Positions 47,113 through 56,029 are shown, counted from the stretch's first letter. The stretch is 64,000 nucleotides of DNA from Streptomyces sp. NBC_00102 (GCF_026343115.1 NZ_JAPEMC010000001.1:1860001-1924000); one strand, 5' to 3'. Numbers and translations are program-made. Notes: generated by a model from the letters alone, not told the origin.

Positions 47113-47186
47113 GCGGGCGTAGCTCAATGGTAGAGCCCTAGTCTTCCAAACTAGCTACGCGGGTTCGATTCCCGTCGCCCGCTCCA
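47113..47186 (+). tRNA. tRNA-Gly (anticodon TCC)
   Basis: Acceptor arms GCGGGCG and CGCCCGC pair fully; the D loop is AATGGTA. The anticodon loop CTTCCAA lies between CTAGT and ACTAG, and the T loop is TTCGATT. The discriminator base is T and CCA is encoded. A strong terminator follows 4 nt later. Confidence 0.97.
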
Positions 47187-47190
47187 TGAC

Positions 47191-47242
47191 GAAGGCCCGG
47201 TGCCGCGTCCCGTGATGTCACGGAACGCGGCACCGGGCCTTC
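47191..47242 (+). terminator. tRNA-Gly terminator
   Basis: GAAGGCCCGGTGCCGCGT pairs perfectly with its complement over 18 bp, with an inner CCGTG/CACGG stem. It starts 4 nt after the encoded CCA. Confidence 0.92.
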
Positions 47243-47431
47243 GCCGTTGACCGGAGGCGTCCGCCGTACGCGAATCGCGTGGGCTTCCGCCGCACGGGAG
47301 TCCCGTGGGCGGCCGCCGTACGCGGCGCCGCCGGCCGTGGGGACGGCGGCCGGCGGCGCGGCGGTCTTCGAACGCGGACCGGCCGGCCGGGAGCAGCGCC
47401 GCGCGGGGCTCCGCCGGCGAACGCTCCCGGC

Positions 47432-47626
47432 TCAGAAGCTGATCTGGTTGATCGTTTCCGCTATGGAGTTCATGAACCTGTTGATCGAGGGCGCCATGCC
47501 CGTCGACGCCAGGAAGAACCCGAAGAGAATCGCGACGATCGCCGGTCCGGCCTTGATGGATCCGCCACGGATCAGCACCACCAGGATGATCGCCAACATC
47601 AGCACCACAGACAGCGAAATGGCCAC
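47432..47626 (-). CDS. Small conserved membrane protein, 64 residues
   Basis: The predicted protein has a signal-anchor-like hydrophobic helix (SLSVVLMLAIILVVLIRGG), a second one (AGPAIVAILFGFFLAST) and a polar C-terminus with Asn and Ser. It looks like the small integral membrane proteins found in many Streptomyces, but I do not know a function. The GTG at 47626 lacks a good ribosome binding site; TAGGGT on the minus strand (47637-47642) lies ten bases upstream, so the leader would be only a few bases. Confidence 0.65.
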   Translation of the reverse strand: MAISLSVVLMLAIILVVLIRGGSIKAGPAIVAILFGFFLASTGMAPSINRFMNSIAETINQISF

Positions 47627-48127
47627 GACTGCTCACACCCTAGGTCGGTCCGCCTTGCCGGCCCGGGGGCGCGCTCCGTCGCACGCCCTCCGTCCACCCC
47701 ATCGTGCCATCAACTCCCGTGGGGGCGACGAGTGCTGACGGAGTGACCTGGCTGGTTTTCGCCATTCGCGCCGCCCCTGCGCCCGGAGCCTCCCGGAGCC
47801 GCGGGCGCCCCCGGCCGGGCGGCTCGCGGGGCCGTCACGCGGGCGATCGGCATTCGGTGGCCCCGGTTCGCGGGACCCCGCACGGAGGCGGACCTCCCGC
47901 GCGGACACCACAAGGATTCACTCGCTCCCCACAGACCGCGCGCATGATGCGCGCGGAGGGAGTGCCGTAATTCACACCTCTTCATTCCTGGGTGATGTGC
48001 GCCCTTCGGGAGTTACTCAACCGGCATAGCGGACATAACGTGGGGGTTTCGGCGTTGAATCGGGGGGCAGGCGCGAGGCTTCCGACGCACTTCACGAAAA
48101 AGCGAAAGACAGGTCCGGGTTCTCCGA
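47627..48127. other. Divergent intergenic region
   Basis: About 500 bp between the 64-residue gene (minus) and the acyltransferase gene (plus) with no supported gene. It contains the palindrome at 47936-47956 and an AT-richer stretch (48000-48130) that should contain the acyltransferase promoter. Confidence 0.6.
47936..47956. repeat. Perfect palindrome in divergent promoter region
   Basis: CCGCGCGCAT-G-ATGCGCGCGG is a perfect 10-bp inverted repeat around one base. It is not behind either flanking gene, so it is unlikely to be a terminator; it might be an operator. Confidence 0.5.
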
Positions 48128-49315
48128 ATGTTCTCTGCTCCGAGTCGTACACAGCGGACCGCGCTCCCGCCGGAGGCCCTGGACCCGGAGTCCGGACCCC
48201 GATCCGCGGCGGCCGCGGTCACGACTCCCCCGGCACCCGCGCCGGCGCCGCGGGACTCCGCTCCGGCGGCCAAAAGGCGCGATCCGTACTTCGACAATGT
48301 GAAGTATCTGGCCATCGTGCTGGTGGCCGTGGCGCACTCCTGGGAACCGCTGATGGGCGACAGCCGGGCGGCCCGCGCGCTGTACATGGTCATCTACACG
48401 TTCCACATGCCCGCGTTCATCCTCGTCTCCGGCTACTTCTCCCGGTCCTTCGACGCGAGCCCGGCCAGGATGAAGCGGCTCGTCACCGGGGTCGCGGTCC
48501 CCTATGTGGTCTTCGAGACGGCGTATTCGCTGTTCAGGCGGTACGCGGGCGGGGAACCGGACGCACCGGTCACGCTGCTCGACCCGCTCTTCCTGACCTG
48601 GTTCCTGGCCGCCCTGCTCATCTGGCGGCTCACCACCCCGCTCTGGCGGACGCTCCGCCACCCGCTCCCCGTCGCCCTCGCCATGGCCGCTCTCGCCTCG
48701 GTCTGCCCCGGCATCGGTGACGATCTGGACCTGCAACGCGTGCTGCAGTTCCTGCCGTTCTTCGTCCTGGGCGTGCTGGCCCGTCCCGAGCACTTCGCGT
48801 GGGTGCGCCGGCGCGAGGTGCGGCTGCTCTCGCTGCCGCTCTTCGCCGGGGCGCTGGTGTGCGCGTACGCGGTGGCCCCGCACATGCGGCTCGACTGGTT
48901 CTACCGCAGTGACAGCGCCCAGGAGATCGGGGCGCCCTGGTGGTCCGGCGTCATGATGACGCTGCTGATGTTCGGCTGCGCGATTCTGCTCACCGCCGGA
49001 TTCCTGTCCTGGGTGCCGTCCCGGACGACCTGGTTCACGGCCCTGGGCGCCGGGACCATCTGCGGGTACCTGCTGCACGGCTTCCTGATCCGGGGCGCCG
49101 AGTACGCGGGGCTGATCGACGAGAACGCGTGGCTCTCCAGCCCCGCGGGACTGGTGCTCGTCACGGTGACCGCGGCGGCGGCCGTCACGCTGCTGTGCAC
49201 CCCGCCGGTCCGCAGGGTGATGCGGTTCGCCACCGAGCCGGACATGAGCTGGGCCTTCCGCCGGAGCCCCGCCGCCCCCGCGACCGGTGCGGCGGAGGGG
49301 ACACCGGCCCGCTGA
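48128..49315 (+). CDS. Membrane acyltransferase, fucose 4-O-acetylase-like
   Basis: A 395-residue protein of the acyltransferase-3 group (COG3594-like). After a Pro/Ala-rich, unstructured first 50 residues comes FDNVKYLAIVLVAVAHSWEP. The family R-x10-H motif appears here as Lys-x10-His (K59 to H70), as is usual for this subgroup. Nine or ten transmembrane segments follow, then a polar C-terminal tail. ATG 48128 is poorly supported by a ribosome binding site. It probably O-acetylates a glycan at the cell surface; the acceptor is unknown. It is not linked to the wall-polymer cluster 35 kb away. Confidence 0.82.
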   Translation: MFSAPSRTQRTALPPEALDPESGPRSAAAAVTTPPAPAPAPRDSAPAAKRRDPYFDNVKYLAIVLVAVAHSWEPLMGDSRAARALYMVIYTFHMPAFILVSGYFSRSFDASPARMKRLVTGVAVPYVVFETAYSLFRRYAGGEPDAPVTLLDPLFLTWFLAALLIWRLTTPLWRTLRHPLPVALAMAALASVCPGIGDDLDLQRVLQFLPFFVLGVLARPEHFAWVRRREVRLLSLPLFAGALVCAYAVAPHMRLDWFYRSDSAQEIGAPWWSGVMMTLLMFGCAILLTAGFLSWVPSRTTWFTALGAGTICGYLLHGFLIRGAEYAGLIDENAWLSSPAGLVLVTVTAAAAVTLLCTPPVRRVMRFATEPDMSWAFRRSPAAPATGAAEGTPAR

Positions 49316-49357
49316 GCCCTCCGCTCCACGCCGGGCCGGCCCGGCCTTCGGCCCGGA

Positions 49358-49397
49358 CCGGTCTCAGTTCGGGCCCGGGCCGGTCTCAGTTCGGGCC
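49358..49397. repeat. Direct 18-bp repeat at the end of the HD-domain gene
   Basis: CCGGTCTCAGTTCGGGCC occurs at 49358-49375 and 49380-49397 (22-bp period). The second copy contains the stop codon of the minus-strand HD gene, so the first copy looks like a duplicated gene end. Confidence 0.8.
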
Positions 49398-49886
49398 AGG
49401 GTTGGCCGAATTCGTTCGGTCTGGAATCGATTCATCGACTTGGAGACCCAGAAGTCGCCGTACATCGGCATATTTCTCGGTCAGCCGGTCACGGGTCGCC
49501 GGCTCCAGCACCGCCAGGCGGACCGGGTCCGCGTTGTGGGCGAGGTCCGCCTTCTTGATCAGCAGGGCCCCCGGGGTGGCGAGAATCCTCGCGGCGTACG
49601 CCGCCGGTTCCTCGCCCTTCTCCCGAGTGAGGGCCAGCACCAGTTCCTTGGTGTGCGGGGTGAGCGGTGCGCCGTCCAGCCACTCCCGGCCCAGCACCCC
49701 GTCCTCGACGGAGTCGTGCAGCCAGGCGGCGGCGATCTGCTCGGGACCGCCGCCCCCGGCCCGCACCCCTTCGGCCACGGCCGCCAGGTGTTCGGCGTAC
49801 GGGCGGCCCGCCTTGTCGGTCTGTGCGGCGTGCGCGGCGCGGGCGAGCGCCTCCACCTCGGTCAGGGTCAGCAAGGGCTCCGGCAT
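49386..49886 (-). CDS. HD-domain protein, RelA/SpoT hydrolase-like fold
   Basis: The 166-residue protein has the HD-type metal site: AAHAAQTDKAGRPYAEHLAAVA, then AAWLHDSVED with the paired His-Asp, and later KKADLAHNADP. This pattern is that of the hydrolase half of RelA/SpoT and of small single-domain relatives (Mesh1-like), so a role in (p)ppGpp or related nucleotide hydrolysis is possible but not shown; no synthetase domain is present. The ATG at 49886 lacks a ribosome binding site and has TAGAGT six bases upstream (leaderless). Confidence 0.83.
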   Translation of the reverse strand: MPEPLLTLTEVEALARAAHAAQTDKAGRPYAEHLAAVAEGVRAGGGGPEQIAAAWLHDSVEDGVLGREWLDGAPLTPHTKELVLALTREKGEEPAAYAARILATPGALLIKKADLAHNADPVRLAVLEPATRDRLTEKYADVRRLLGLQVDESIPDRTNSANPGPN

Positions 49887-49892
49887 GGGCCG

Positions 49893-49898
49893 ACTCTA
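49893..49898 (-). promoter_or_regulatory. -10 box of a leaderless promoter (HD-domain gene)
   Basis: TAGAGT on the minus strand fits TANNNT and is exactly six bases (CGGCCC) from the ATG. Confidence 0.55.
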
Positions 49899-50094
49899 CG
49901 GGCGGGCGCCGGGCGGGGACAGAGAGCCGGAACCTGGCCGGCCGAGCCGACGCCGAGGGCCTCGCGCACCCCCGTCCGGACGGCTTCCTGGCCGGTCTGC
50001 CGCCCGCCCGCTCGTGGACACCACCCGTCGCGGGGCGAGTTCGGTAACGTCCGTACGGAGAATCCTTGACTCCTTCTTTACCTTTCGTCTCGAC

Positions 50095-51338
50095 TTGTCG
50101 ATCTACCGAAGGGCCGGGCTCATCGGACACGCCGACACGCTCATCGCCATGGGGGGCGCTTTTCTGGCCGCTGCCGTGCTCGCCCGGGCCGGGGCCAGGA
50201 TCGGGCTGCCGACCATCCCGCTGTTCATCCTGGCGGGGATGCTCCTGGGGCCGCACACGCCCGGCATCGTGCTGGTGGCGGACCCGCACGACCTGGAGAT
50301 GCTCGCGGCCCTCGGACTGGTGCTGCTGCTCTTCTACCTCGGGCTCGAGTTCCACCTCGACGACCTGCGGACGGGCGGGCGCCGGATGACGATCGCCGGC
50401 GGTGTCTACCTGGCCCTCAACGTCGGCGGCGGTCTCGGCTTCGGCTACGCGCTGGGCTGGGGAACCTCCGAGGCGCTGGTGCTCGCCGGGGTGCTCGGCA
50501 TCTCGTCCTCGGCGATCGTCACCAAGGTCCTCGTGGACCTCGGGAGGCTCGGGAACCCGGAGACCCGGAGACCCGGCCGATCCTCGGCATCATCGTCGTG
50601 GAGGACGTGTTCCTGGCCCTCTATCTCGCCGCGCTCCAGCCGGTCCTGTCCGGGGCGGACAGTCTGGGTTCGGCCCTGCTGGACTGCGGGAAGGCCTTCG
50701 CCTTCCTGGTCGTGCTCGCGCTGGTGGCCCGGTTCGGCACCCGTGCCGTCTCCCGGCTGATCCGGACCGAGAACGACGAACTCCTGGTGATCTCCTTCCT
50801 CGGTGTGGCGGTCCTCGTGGCCGGGATCTCCGAGTGGTTCGGCGTCGCCGACGCCATCGGCGCGTTCATGGTCGGCCTGATGCTCGGCGGCACCAGTTCG
50901 GGCGGGCGCATCCGGGGGCTGGTCAGCCCGTTGCGGGACGCGTTCGGCGCGATCTTCTTCTTCGCCTTCGGTCTCTCCATCGACCCGGGCGACCTGCCGA
51001 GCGTGGTGTGGCCGGTGCTGGCCGCCGTAGCCCTGACCGCCGCGATGAACGTGCTCGCCGGGCTGGCCACCGCGAAGGTGTACGACTTCGGCCCCCTCGC
51101 CGTGGCGAACATCGCCACCACCCTGCTGGCCCGGGGCGAGTTCGCGCTGATCCTCGCCACCATGGCGGCGGCCGCCGGGCTCGAGGAGCGGCTCTCGCCG
51201 TTCATCGCCGGGTACGTCCCGGTGCTCGCGGTCCTCGCGCCGCTCGCCGCGAGCCGTTCCTCCTGGCTCGCGCGGGTACTGCCGGGCGGGAGGTCCGGCA
51301 GGCCGGGGGACGGCGACCGTCTCTCGCTGCCGGGCTGA
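50095..51338 (+). pseudogene. KefB-type cation/proton antiporter, frameshifted
   Basis: Two frames together make one CPA2-family antiporter (about 410 residues). The N-terminal part (to 50560) has LPTIPLFILAGMLLGPHTPG, LLLFYLGLEFHLDDL and SSAIVTKVLVDLGRLGNPET. The C-terminal part (from about 50577) continues PILGIIVVEDVFLALYLAAL and has VGLMLGG, FFFAFGLSIDPGD and ARGEFALILA. They are separated by a frameshift: AGACCCGG is present twice in tandem at 50561-50576, and removing one copy restores NPETRPILGII. As written, the first frame ends at 50760. The start is uncertain: TTG 50095 or ATG 50149, neither with a ribosome binding site. No regulatory TrkA domain is fused. It could be a true pseudogene, a phase-variable gene or a sequence error. 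Confidence 0.85.
50561..50576 (+). repeat. 8-bp tandem duplication causing the frameshift
   Basis: AGACCCGG occurs at 50561-50568 and 50569-50576 with no spacer. The length is not a multiple of three, so gain or loss of one copy switches the reading frame. Confidence 0.9.
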
Positions 51339-51363
51339 GCGGCACTTCGCCGGCCCGGCGGTC

Positions 51364-52506
51364 TCAGCCCCGGCGGGAGAGCAGGAGCAGCGCGCGGTCG
51401 TCGTTGACGTCCTTCGCGCACGCCTCGATCAGGTGCCAGGCCGCGCCCTCGAAGCCGGTGGTGACGTACCGGTCGGCCTCGCCGGTCAGCCGGTCGATGC
51501 CGTCGGCGATGTCCCGGTCGGACGCCTCGACCAGGCCGTCCGTGAAGAGCATCAGCACGTCGCCGGAGGCCAGTGAGCCCTTGACCGCGTCGAACTCCGC
51601 CCCGCCGTAGACGCCGAGCAGCGGCCCCTCGGCGGCCTTCTCCTCCCAGTGCCCGGACGCGGCGTTCAGCTGGAGGGCGGGCGGGTGGCCGGCCGAGAGG
51701 ATCTCGTAGTCGCCGGTCTCCAGGTCCAGCACCAGGTGGATCGAGGTGGCGAATCCCTCGTCCCAGTCCTGGCGCAGCAGATAGCCGTTGGCCGCGGGCA
51801 GGAAGCCGTGCGGGGGCAGCGAGCCGAGGAGGCCGCCGAAGGCGCCGGAGAGCAGCAGGGCGCGGGAGCCCGCGTCCATGCCCTTGCCGGAGACGTCGGT
51901 GAGGACGACCTCCAGGGTGCGTCCGCCGTGGGTGCGGGCCGCGACGACGAAGTCGCCCGAGAAGGACTGGCCTCCGGCGGGCCGCAGCGACATCTCACAG
52001 TGCCAGCCCTTCGGCAGCCGGGGCAGCGCGCTCTGGACCCGGATGCGTTCGCGCAGGTCGAAGAGCATGGTGCCGCCGCGCCGCCAGGGCACTCCGACAC
52101 GGGCCCGGAACTGGGCGAGCACCAGTCCGAAGAAGCCGCAGGCGCCGACCACGAGCACGTTGCCCGGGGTGACCGTGACATCGGCGGGGGCGGTGCCGAG
52201 GGTGAAGGACTCGACGATCAGCGCGCCGGCCGCGACCGCGTACAGGGTGAGCAGACTGGAGGGGCGGAGCAGCAGGCCACCGGCGACGATCGGCAGCACG
52301 AGGGCCGTGGGCGAGAACCATTCCGGGTTCCACACGGTGGCCAACGTGATGGCGGGAACGGTCAGCAGCAGGCCCGCGAAGGCTATCCAGTCGGCCCCGT
52401 CACCGCGGAAGTAGTCGACCCCGGACCGGCGCAGCGCGATGCGGGCCCGGTGGGCCGTTCGCCGCCACCGGGCCATGTACGCGTTCACTCCACCGCGAGA
52501 GGCCAT
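51364..52506 (-). CDS. PP2C-type (SpoIIE/RsbU) phosphatase with membrane N-terminus
   Basis: A serine phosphatase of the type that acts on anti-sigma factor antagonists. Residues 45-135 hold about four hydrophobic segments (IAFAGLLLTVPAITLATV and onwards). The PP2C domain (about 150-375) has QSFSGDFVVA, VLTDVSGKGMDA, ILSAGHPPALQL and MLFTDGLVEASDRD with the metal-binding Asp residues. No PAS, GAF or anti-sigma domain is fused. ATG 52506 follows AAGGTCCCGACA; ATGs further upstream in the same frame would add a non-conserved leader. The partner protein is not encoded nearby. Confidence 0.92.
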   Translation of the reverse strand: MASRGGVNAYMARWRRTAHRARIALRRSGVDYFRGDGADWIAFAGLLLTVPAITLATVWNPEWFSPTALVLPIVAGGLLLRPSSLLTLYAVAAGALIVESFTLGTAPADVTVTPGNVLVVGACGFFGLVLAQFRARVGVPWRRGGTMLFDLRERIRVQSALPRLPKGWHCEMSLRPAGGQSFSGDFVVAARTHGGRTLEVVLTDVSGKGMDAGSRALLLSGAFGGLLGSLPPHGFLPAANGYLLRQDWDEGFATSIHLVLDLETGDYEILSAGHPPALQLNAASGHWEEKAAEGPLLGVYGGAEFDAVKGSLASGDVLMLFTDGLVEASDRDIADGIDRLTGEADRYVTTGFEGAAWHLIEACAKDVNDDRALLLLSRRG

Positions 52507-52818
52507 TGTCGGGACCTTATCGACCGAACGGCCCCCCGTGCAGGGGGACCCCGGTGGGGAGGGGTACGAGATAGGGTCGCACCGCCGGTGGAGACGCTGG
52601 TAGGCGTGGCGTACGACCGAGGAACCGGGCGGCCCGGGAGCCTGGTCCGGACCGTCCCGGCGGCCATCCGGGAACATGCTTTCGATGGGGTGGATACGCA
52701 CGGACCGGGGTACGCGAAGCCCCCGGCGTACGCCCGGCGGTGACGGTGCGGCAGCGGGTGCACGCGGCCTTCCGCTGCCTTCCGCTGCCTTCCGCTGCCA
52801 GGGGGGACGGCGGCGCGG
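52507..52818. other. Intergenic region with a 10-bp triplicate
   Basis: About 310 bp between the phosphatase and the glycosylase genes, no supported gene. CCTTCCGCTG is repeated three times in tandem at 52768-52797, just after the glycosylase stop codon on the minus strand. No good terminator hairpin was seen. Confidence 0.7.
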
Positions 52819-53628
52819 TCAGCGCTTCTGGCAGGTGGGGCACCAGAAGAGGTTGCGGGCGGCGAGTTCGGCGGTGCGGACGTCGGTGCCGCAGACGTGG
52901 CAGGGGCGGCGGTCGCGCCGGTAGACGTAGACCTCGCCGCCGTGGTCGTCGACGCGGGGCGGGCGGCCCATCGCCTCGGGCAGGTGCTCGGGGCGAACGG
53001 TGTCGATCCGGTTGTTCCGGACCCCCTCGCGCATCAGCAGGCCGAGGTCGGCCCAGATCGCGTCCCACTCGGCCCGGCTGAGGTCCTTGCCGGGGCGGTA
53101 CGGGTCGATGCCGTGGCGGAAGAGGACCTCGGCGCGGTAGACGTTGCCGACGCCGGAGACGACCTTCTGGTCCATCAGCAGCGCGGCGACGGTGATCCGG
53201 CTGCGGGAGATCCGCAGCCAGGCGCGCGTCCCGTCCTCCTCGCCGCGCAGCGGGTCCGGTCCGAGGCGCTCGTGTATCGCCCGCTTCTCGGGCTCGGTGA
53301 TCAGCGCGCAGGTGGTGGGGCCGCGCAGATCGGCCCAGTGGTCGTCGCCCAGCAGCCGGAGGCGGACCGTGTCGGTGGGCGGCGGGGCCGGGACGGTGCC
53401 GAAGCCGAGCTTCCCGAAGAGGCCGAGGTGGATGTGGACCCAGCCGGTGGGTCCGAAGCCGAGGAAGAGGTGCTTGCCGTGGGCGTCGACCGCGTCGAGC
53501 ACCCGGCCGTCGAGGAGTGCCGCGCTGTCGGAGAACTTGCCCTGCGGGCTGCTGACGCGCACCGGTCGCCCGGCGAACCGTTCGCGGTGGTCGGCGGCGA
53601 GGCGGTGGATCGTGTGTCCCTCGGGCAC
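52819..53628 (-). CDS. Fpg/Nei family DNA glycosylase
   Basis: A bifunctional base-excision repair glycosylase/AP lyase. After the initiator residue the sequence is PEGHTIHRLA, with catalytic Pro and Glu at the processed N-terminus. LFLGFGPTGWVHIHLGLFG, the H2TH region (QKVVSGVGNVYRAEVLF) and a C-terminal zinc finger (CHVCGTDV and CPTCQKR) complete the fold. PEGHTI instead of PELPEV points to the Nei (endonuclease VIII) side of the family. The GTG at 53628 follows AGGAGAGCGTCC; 269 residues is normal. Confidence 0.93.
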   Translation of the reverse strand: MPEGHTIHRLAADHRERFAGRPVRVSSPQGKFSDSAALLDGRVLDAVDAHGKHLFLGFGPTGWVHIHLGLFGKLGFGTVPAPPPTDTVRLRLLGDDHWADLRGPTTCALITEPEKRAIHERLGPDPLRGEEDGTRAWLRISRSRITVAALLMDQKVVSGVGNVYRAEVLFRHGIDPYRPGKDLSRAEWDAIWADLGLLMREGVRNNRIDTVRPEHLPEAMGRPPRVDDHGGEVYVYRRDRRPCHVCGTDVRTAELAARNLFWCPTCQKR

Positions 53629-53645
53629 GGACGCTCTCCTGACGG

Positions 53646-53693
53646 GCGGAAGACGGGCGGAAAACAAACAGAAAACGCGCGGAAGACGGGCGG
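53646..53693. repeat. 15-bp direct repeat upstream of the glycosylase gene
   Basis: GCGGAAGACGGGCGG occurs at 53646-53660 and 53679-53693, and GCGGAAGAC again at 53712. They lie in the leader of the glycosylase gene and could be operator sites or simple slippage products. Confidence 0.7.
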
Positions 53694-53741
53694 CGGGCGC
53701 GCGGCGGGCAGGCGGAAGACCCGGGAAGACGCCGGAACGGG

Positions 53742-53775
53742 CCGTGCCGCCGGGCGACGAGGCCGGGCGGCACGG
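53742..53775 (-). terminator. rpiB terminator
   Basis: CCGTGCCGCC and GGCGGCACGG pair over 10 bp around a 14-nt loop, 31 nt downstream of the rpiB stop codon. Confidence 0.75.
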
Positions 53776-53805
53776 TGGGTGGTCGGCGGGTGCGGGGCGG
53801 CCGGG

Positions 53806-54294
53806 TCAGCCCTGCTGCGGGTGGTGGGCGGGGATCGGCGGGAGCGCGCCGGTCTCCTCGTACGCCGCGAGCATCTCGATGCGCCGGGTGTGGCGCTCCT
53901 CGTTCGAGTACGGCGTGTTGAGGAAGATCTCGACGAACTTGGTGGACTCCTCCTCGGAGTGCATCCGGCCGCCGATGGCCACCACGTTGGCGTTGTTGTG
54001 CTCGCGGCCGAGGGCGGCGGTCTGCTCGCTCCAGGCCAGCGCCGCACGGACGCCCTTGACCTTGTTGGCGGCGATCTGCTCGCCGTTGCCGGAGCCGCCG
54101 ATCACGATGCCGAGGCTGTCCGGGTCCGCGGCCGTCTTCTCGGCGGCGCGGAGGCAGAACGGCGGGTAGTCGTCCTGGGCGTCATAGATGTGGGGGCCAC
54201 AGTCCACGGCCTCGTGGCCGTGGGCCGTCAGCCACTCGACGAGGTGGTTCTTGAGTTCGTAGCCGGCATGGTCCGATCCGAGGTACACGCGCAT
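53806..54294 (-). CDS. rpiB: Ribose-5-phosphate isomerase B
   Basis: RpiB interconverts ribose 5-phosphate and ribulose 5-phosphate in the pentose-phosphate pathway. The 162-residue protein begins MRVYLGSDHAGYELKNHL and contains GSGNGEQIAANKVKGVRAAL and NANVVAIGGR, all core RpiB motifs. The C-terminal extension is Pro/His-rich. The actinobacterial active-site Glu lies in GNGEQ. No Shine-Dalgarno is evident before the ATG. Its product ribulose 5-phosphate is also the presumed substrate of the TarI-TarJ fusion at 12259-13758. Confidence 0.96.
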   Translation of the reverse strand: MRVYLGSDHAGYELKNHLVEWLTAHGHEAVDCGPHIYDAQDDYPPFCLRAAEKTAADPDSLGIVIGGSGNGEQIAANKVKGVRAALAWSEQTAALGREHNNANVVAIGGRMHSEEESTKFVEIFLNTPYSNEERHTRRIEMLAAYEETGALPPIPAHHPQQG

Positions 54295-54517
54295 GCCGGA
54301 AAGTGTGGCACGAGCGCGGCAGGGTAGCCGTCAGCGGGGTCGGAGCCCCTCGCGGGGTCGCGGCCGGGACACCACGCGTACCGCCGCGGACCTGCGGGAC
54401 CGCGGACGCGCGCGGTCCCGGCTCCGACAGGGGCGGCTCGTCGCGGTCCGCCCGGACCAGGCCGTACGGAAGGCCGTGCGCGGACCGTACGAAGGCCGTT
54501 ACGTGAGGACTCCATCC

Positions 54518-56029
54518 ATGACGTCGGAAACGGCAGTGACGGAACCGGGCGGCGATCCCGGCGGGGCGGGAACGCCGGACGGCTCCGGGAAGCCCGGTGG
54601 TCCCAAGGGCCCAGGCGGCTCAGGCGGCTCAGGCGGCTCAGGCGGCTCAGGCGGCTCAGGCGGCGAACTGCGGGCCGGGCTGAAGAACCGGCACCTGTCG
54701 ATGATCGCCATCGGCGGGGTGATCGGCGCGGGCCTCTTCGTGGGCTCCGGCGCGGGCATCGCCGCCGCGGGACCCGCGATCCTCGTCTCGTACGCCCTGG
54801 TCGGCACCATGGTCGTGCTGGTGATGCGGATGCTCGGCGAGATGGCCGCCGCCCGGCCCAGCTCGGGCAGCTTCTCCGCCTACGCCGACCAGGCGCTCGG
54901 GCGCTGGGCGGGCTTCTCCATCGGCTGGCTGTACTGGTTCTTCTGGGTCGTCGTGCTCGCCGTGGAGGCCACGGCGGGCGCCGCGATCCTGGAGAGCTGG
55001 GTGCCTGCCGTACCGCAGTGGGGATGGGCGCTGATCGTGATGGTGGTGCTGACCGCCACCAACCTGATCTCGGTGGGCTCGTACGGCGAATTCGAGTTCT
55101 GGTTCGCCGGGATCAAGGTCGTCGCCATCGGCGCCTTCGTGATCGTCGGACTGCTCGCGGTCTTCGGGGTGCTGCCCGGTTCGGACAACGCCGGTTCCGG
55201 GTTCGCCCATCTCACCGACAGCGGCGGCTTCCTGCCGAAGGGGCCGGGGGCGATCCTGACCGGGGTGCTGATGGTGGTCTTCTCCTTCATGGGCAGCGAG
55301 ATCGTCACGCTGGCAGCGGGCGAGTCCTCGGACCCCCGGCGCGCGGTGTCGAAGGCGACCAACAGCGTCATCTGGCGGATCGCCGTCTTCTACCTGGGCT
55401 CGATCCTCGTGGTGCTGACGCTGCTGCCGTGGAACGACCCGTCGATCGTGGAGAAGGGCAGTTACGTCGCCGCGCTCGACTCCATCGGCATCCCGCACGC
55501 CGGGCAGGTGATGGACGTCGTCGTGCTGACGGCCGTGCTGTCCTGCCTCAACTCCGGCTTGTACACGGCCTCCCGGATGGCGTACTCGCTCGGCGGCCGG
55601 GGCGACGCTCCCCGGGCGTTCACCCGGGTGAACAAGCGGGGCGTCCCGCAGGCGGCGATCCTCTCCTCGGTCGTCTTCGGCTTCGTGGCGGTCTTCTTCA
55701 ACTACCAGTGGCCGGACACCGTCTTCGCGTTCCTGCTGAACTCCTCGGGCGCGGTGGCGCTCTTCGTCTGGCTGGTCATCTGCTTCACCCAGCTGCGGAT
55801 GCGCCCCATGATCGAGCGCGAATCTCCGGAGAAGCCGGTGGTGCGGATGTGGCTCTTCCCGTACCTGACCTGGGCGACGATCGCGATGATCTCGTTCGTC
55901 CTCGTCTACATGCTCACCGACGACGCGGGCCGCGAGCAGGTGCTGCTGTCGCTGCTGGTCGCGGCGGTCGTGGTCGCGGTGTCACTGGTACGCGAGCGGC
56001 GCGGGCGCCGGGTGGCGGCGAGGGACTGA
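54518..56029 (+). CDS. Amino acid permease (APC superfamily), copy 1
   Basis: A 503-residue transporter of the AAT/GABA-permease type with 12 transmembrane helices. It starts with a Gly/Ser/Pro-rich leader (1-48), partly made of GGS repeats. The core begins LKNRHLSMIAIGGVIGAGLFVGSG, the APC helix-1 signature, with SFSAYADQALGRWAGFSIGWLYW and FGEFEFW-like YGEFEFWFAGIKV after it. ATG 54518 follows GTGAGGACTCCATCC. Two paralogues follow at 56988 and 58659. The substrate is not shown. Confidence 0.92.
   Translation: MTSETAVTEPGGDPGGAGTPDGSGKPGGPKGPGGSGGSGGSGGSGGSGGELRAGLKNRHLSMIAIGGVIGAGLFVGSGAGIAAAGPAILVSYALVGTMVVLVMRMLGEMAAARPSSGSFSAYADQALGRWAGFSIGWLYWFFWVVVLAVEATAGAAILESWVPAVPQWGWALIVMVVLTATNLISVGSYGEFEFWFAGIKVVAIGAFVIVGLLAVFGVLPGSDNAGSGFAHLTDSGGFLPKGPGAILTGVLMVVFSFMGSEIVTLAAGESSDPRRAVSKATNSVIWRIAVFYLGSILVVLTLLPWNDPSIVEKGSYVAALDSIGIPHAGQVMDVVVLTAVLSCLNSGLYTASRMAYSLGGRGDAPRAFTRVNKRGVPQAAILSSVVFGFVAVFFNYQWPDTVFAFLLNSSGAVALFVWLVICFTQLRMRPMIERESPEKPVVRMWLFPYLTWATIAMISFVLVYMLTDDAGREQVLLSLLVAAVVVAVSLVRERRGRRVAARD
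54614..54658 (+). repeat. 9-bp tandem repeat (GGCGGCTCA x5) coding Gly-Gly-Ser
   Basis: Five perfect copies encode a GGS linker in the cytoplasmic N-terminus of the permease. Copy-number changes keep the frame. Confidence 0.92.
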
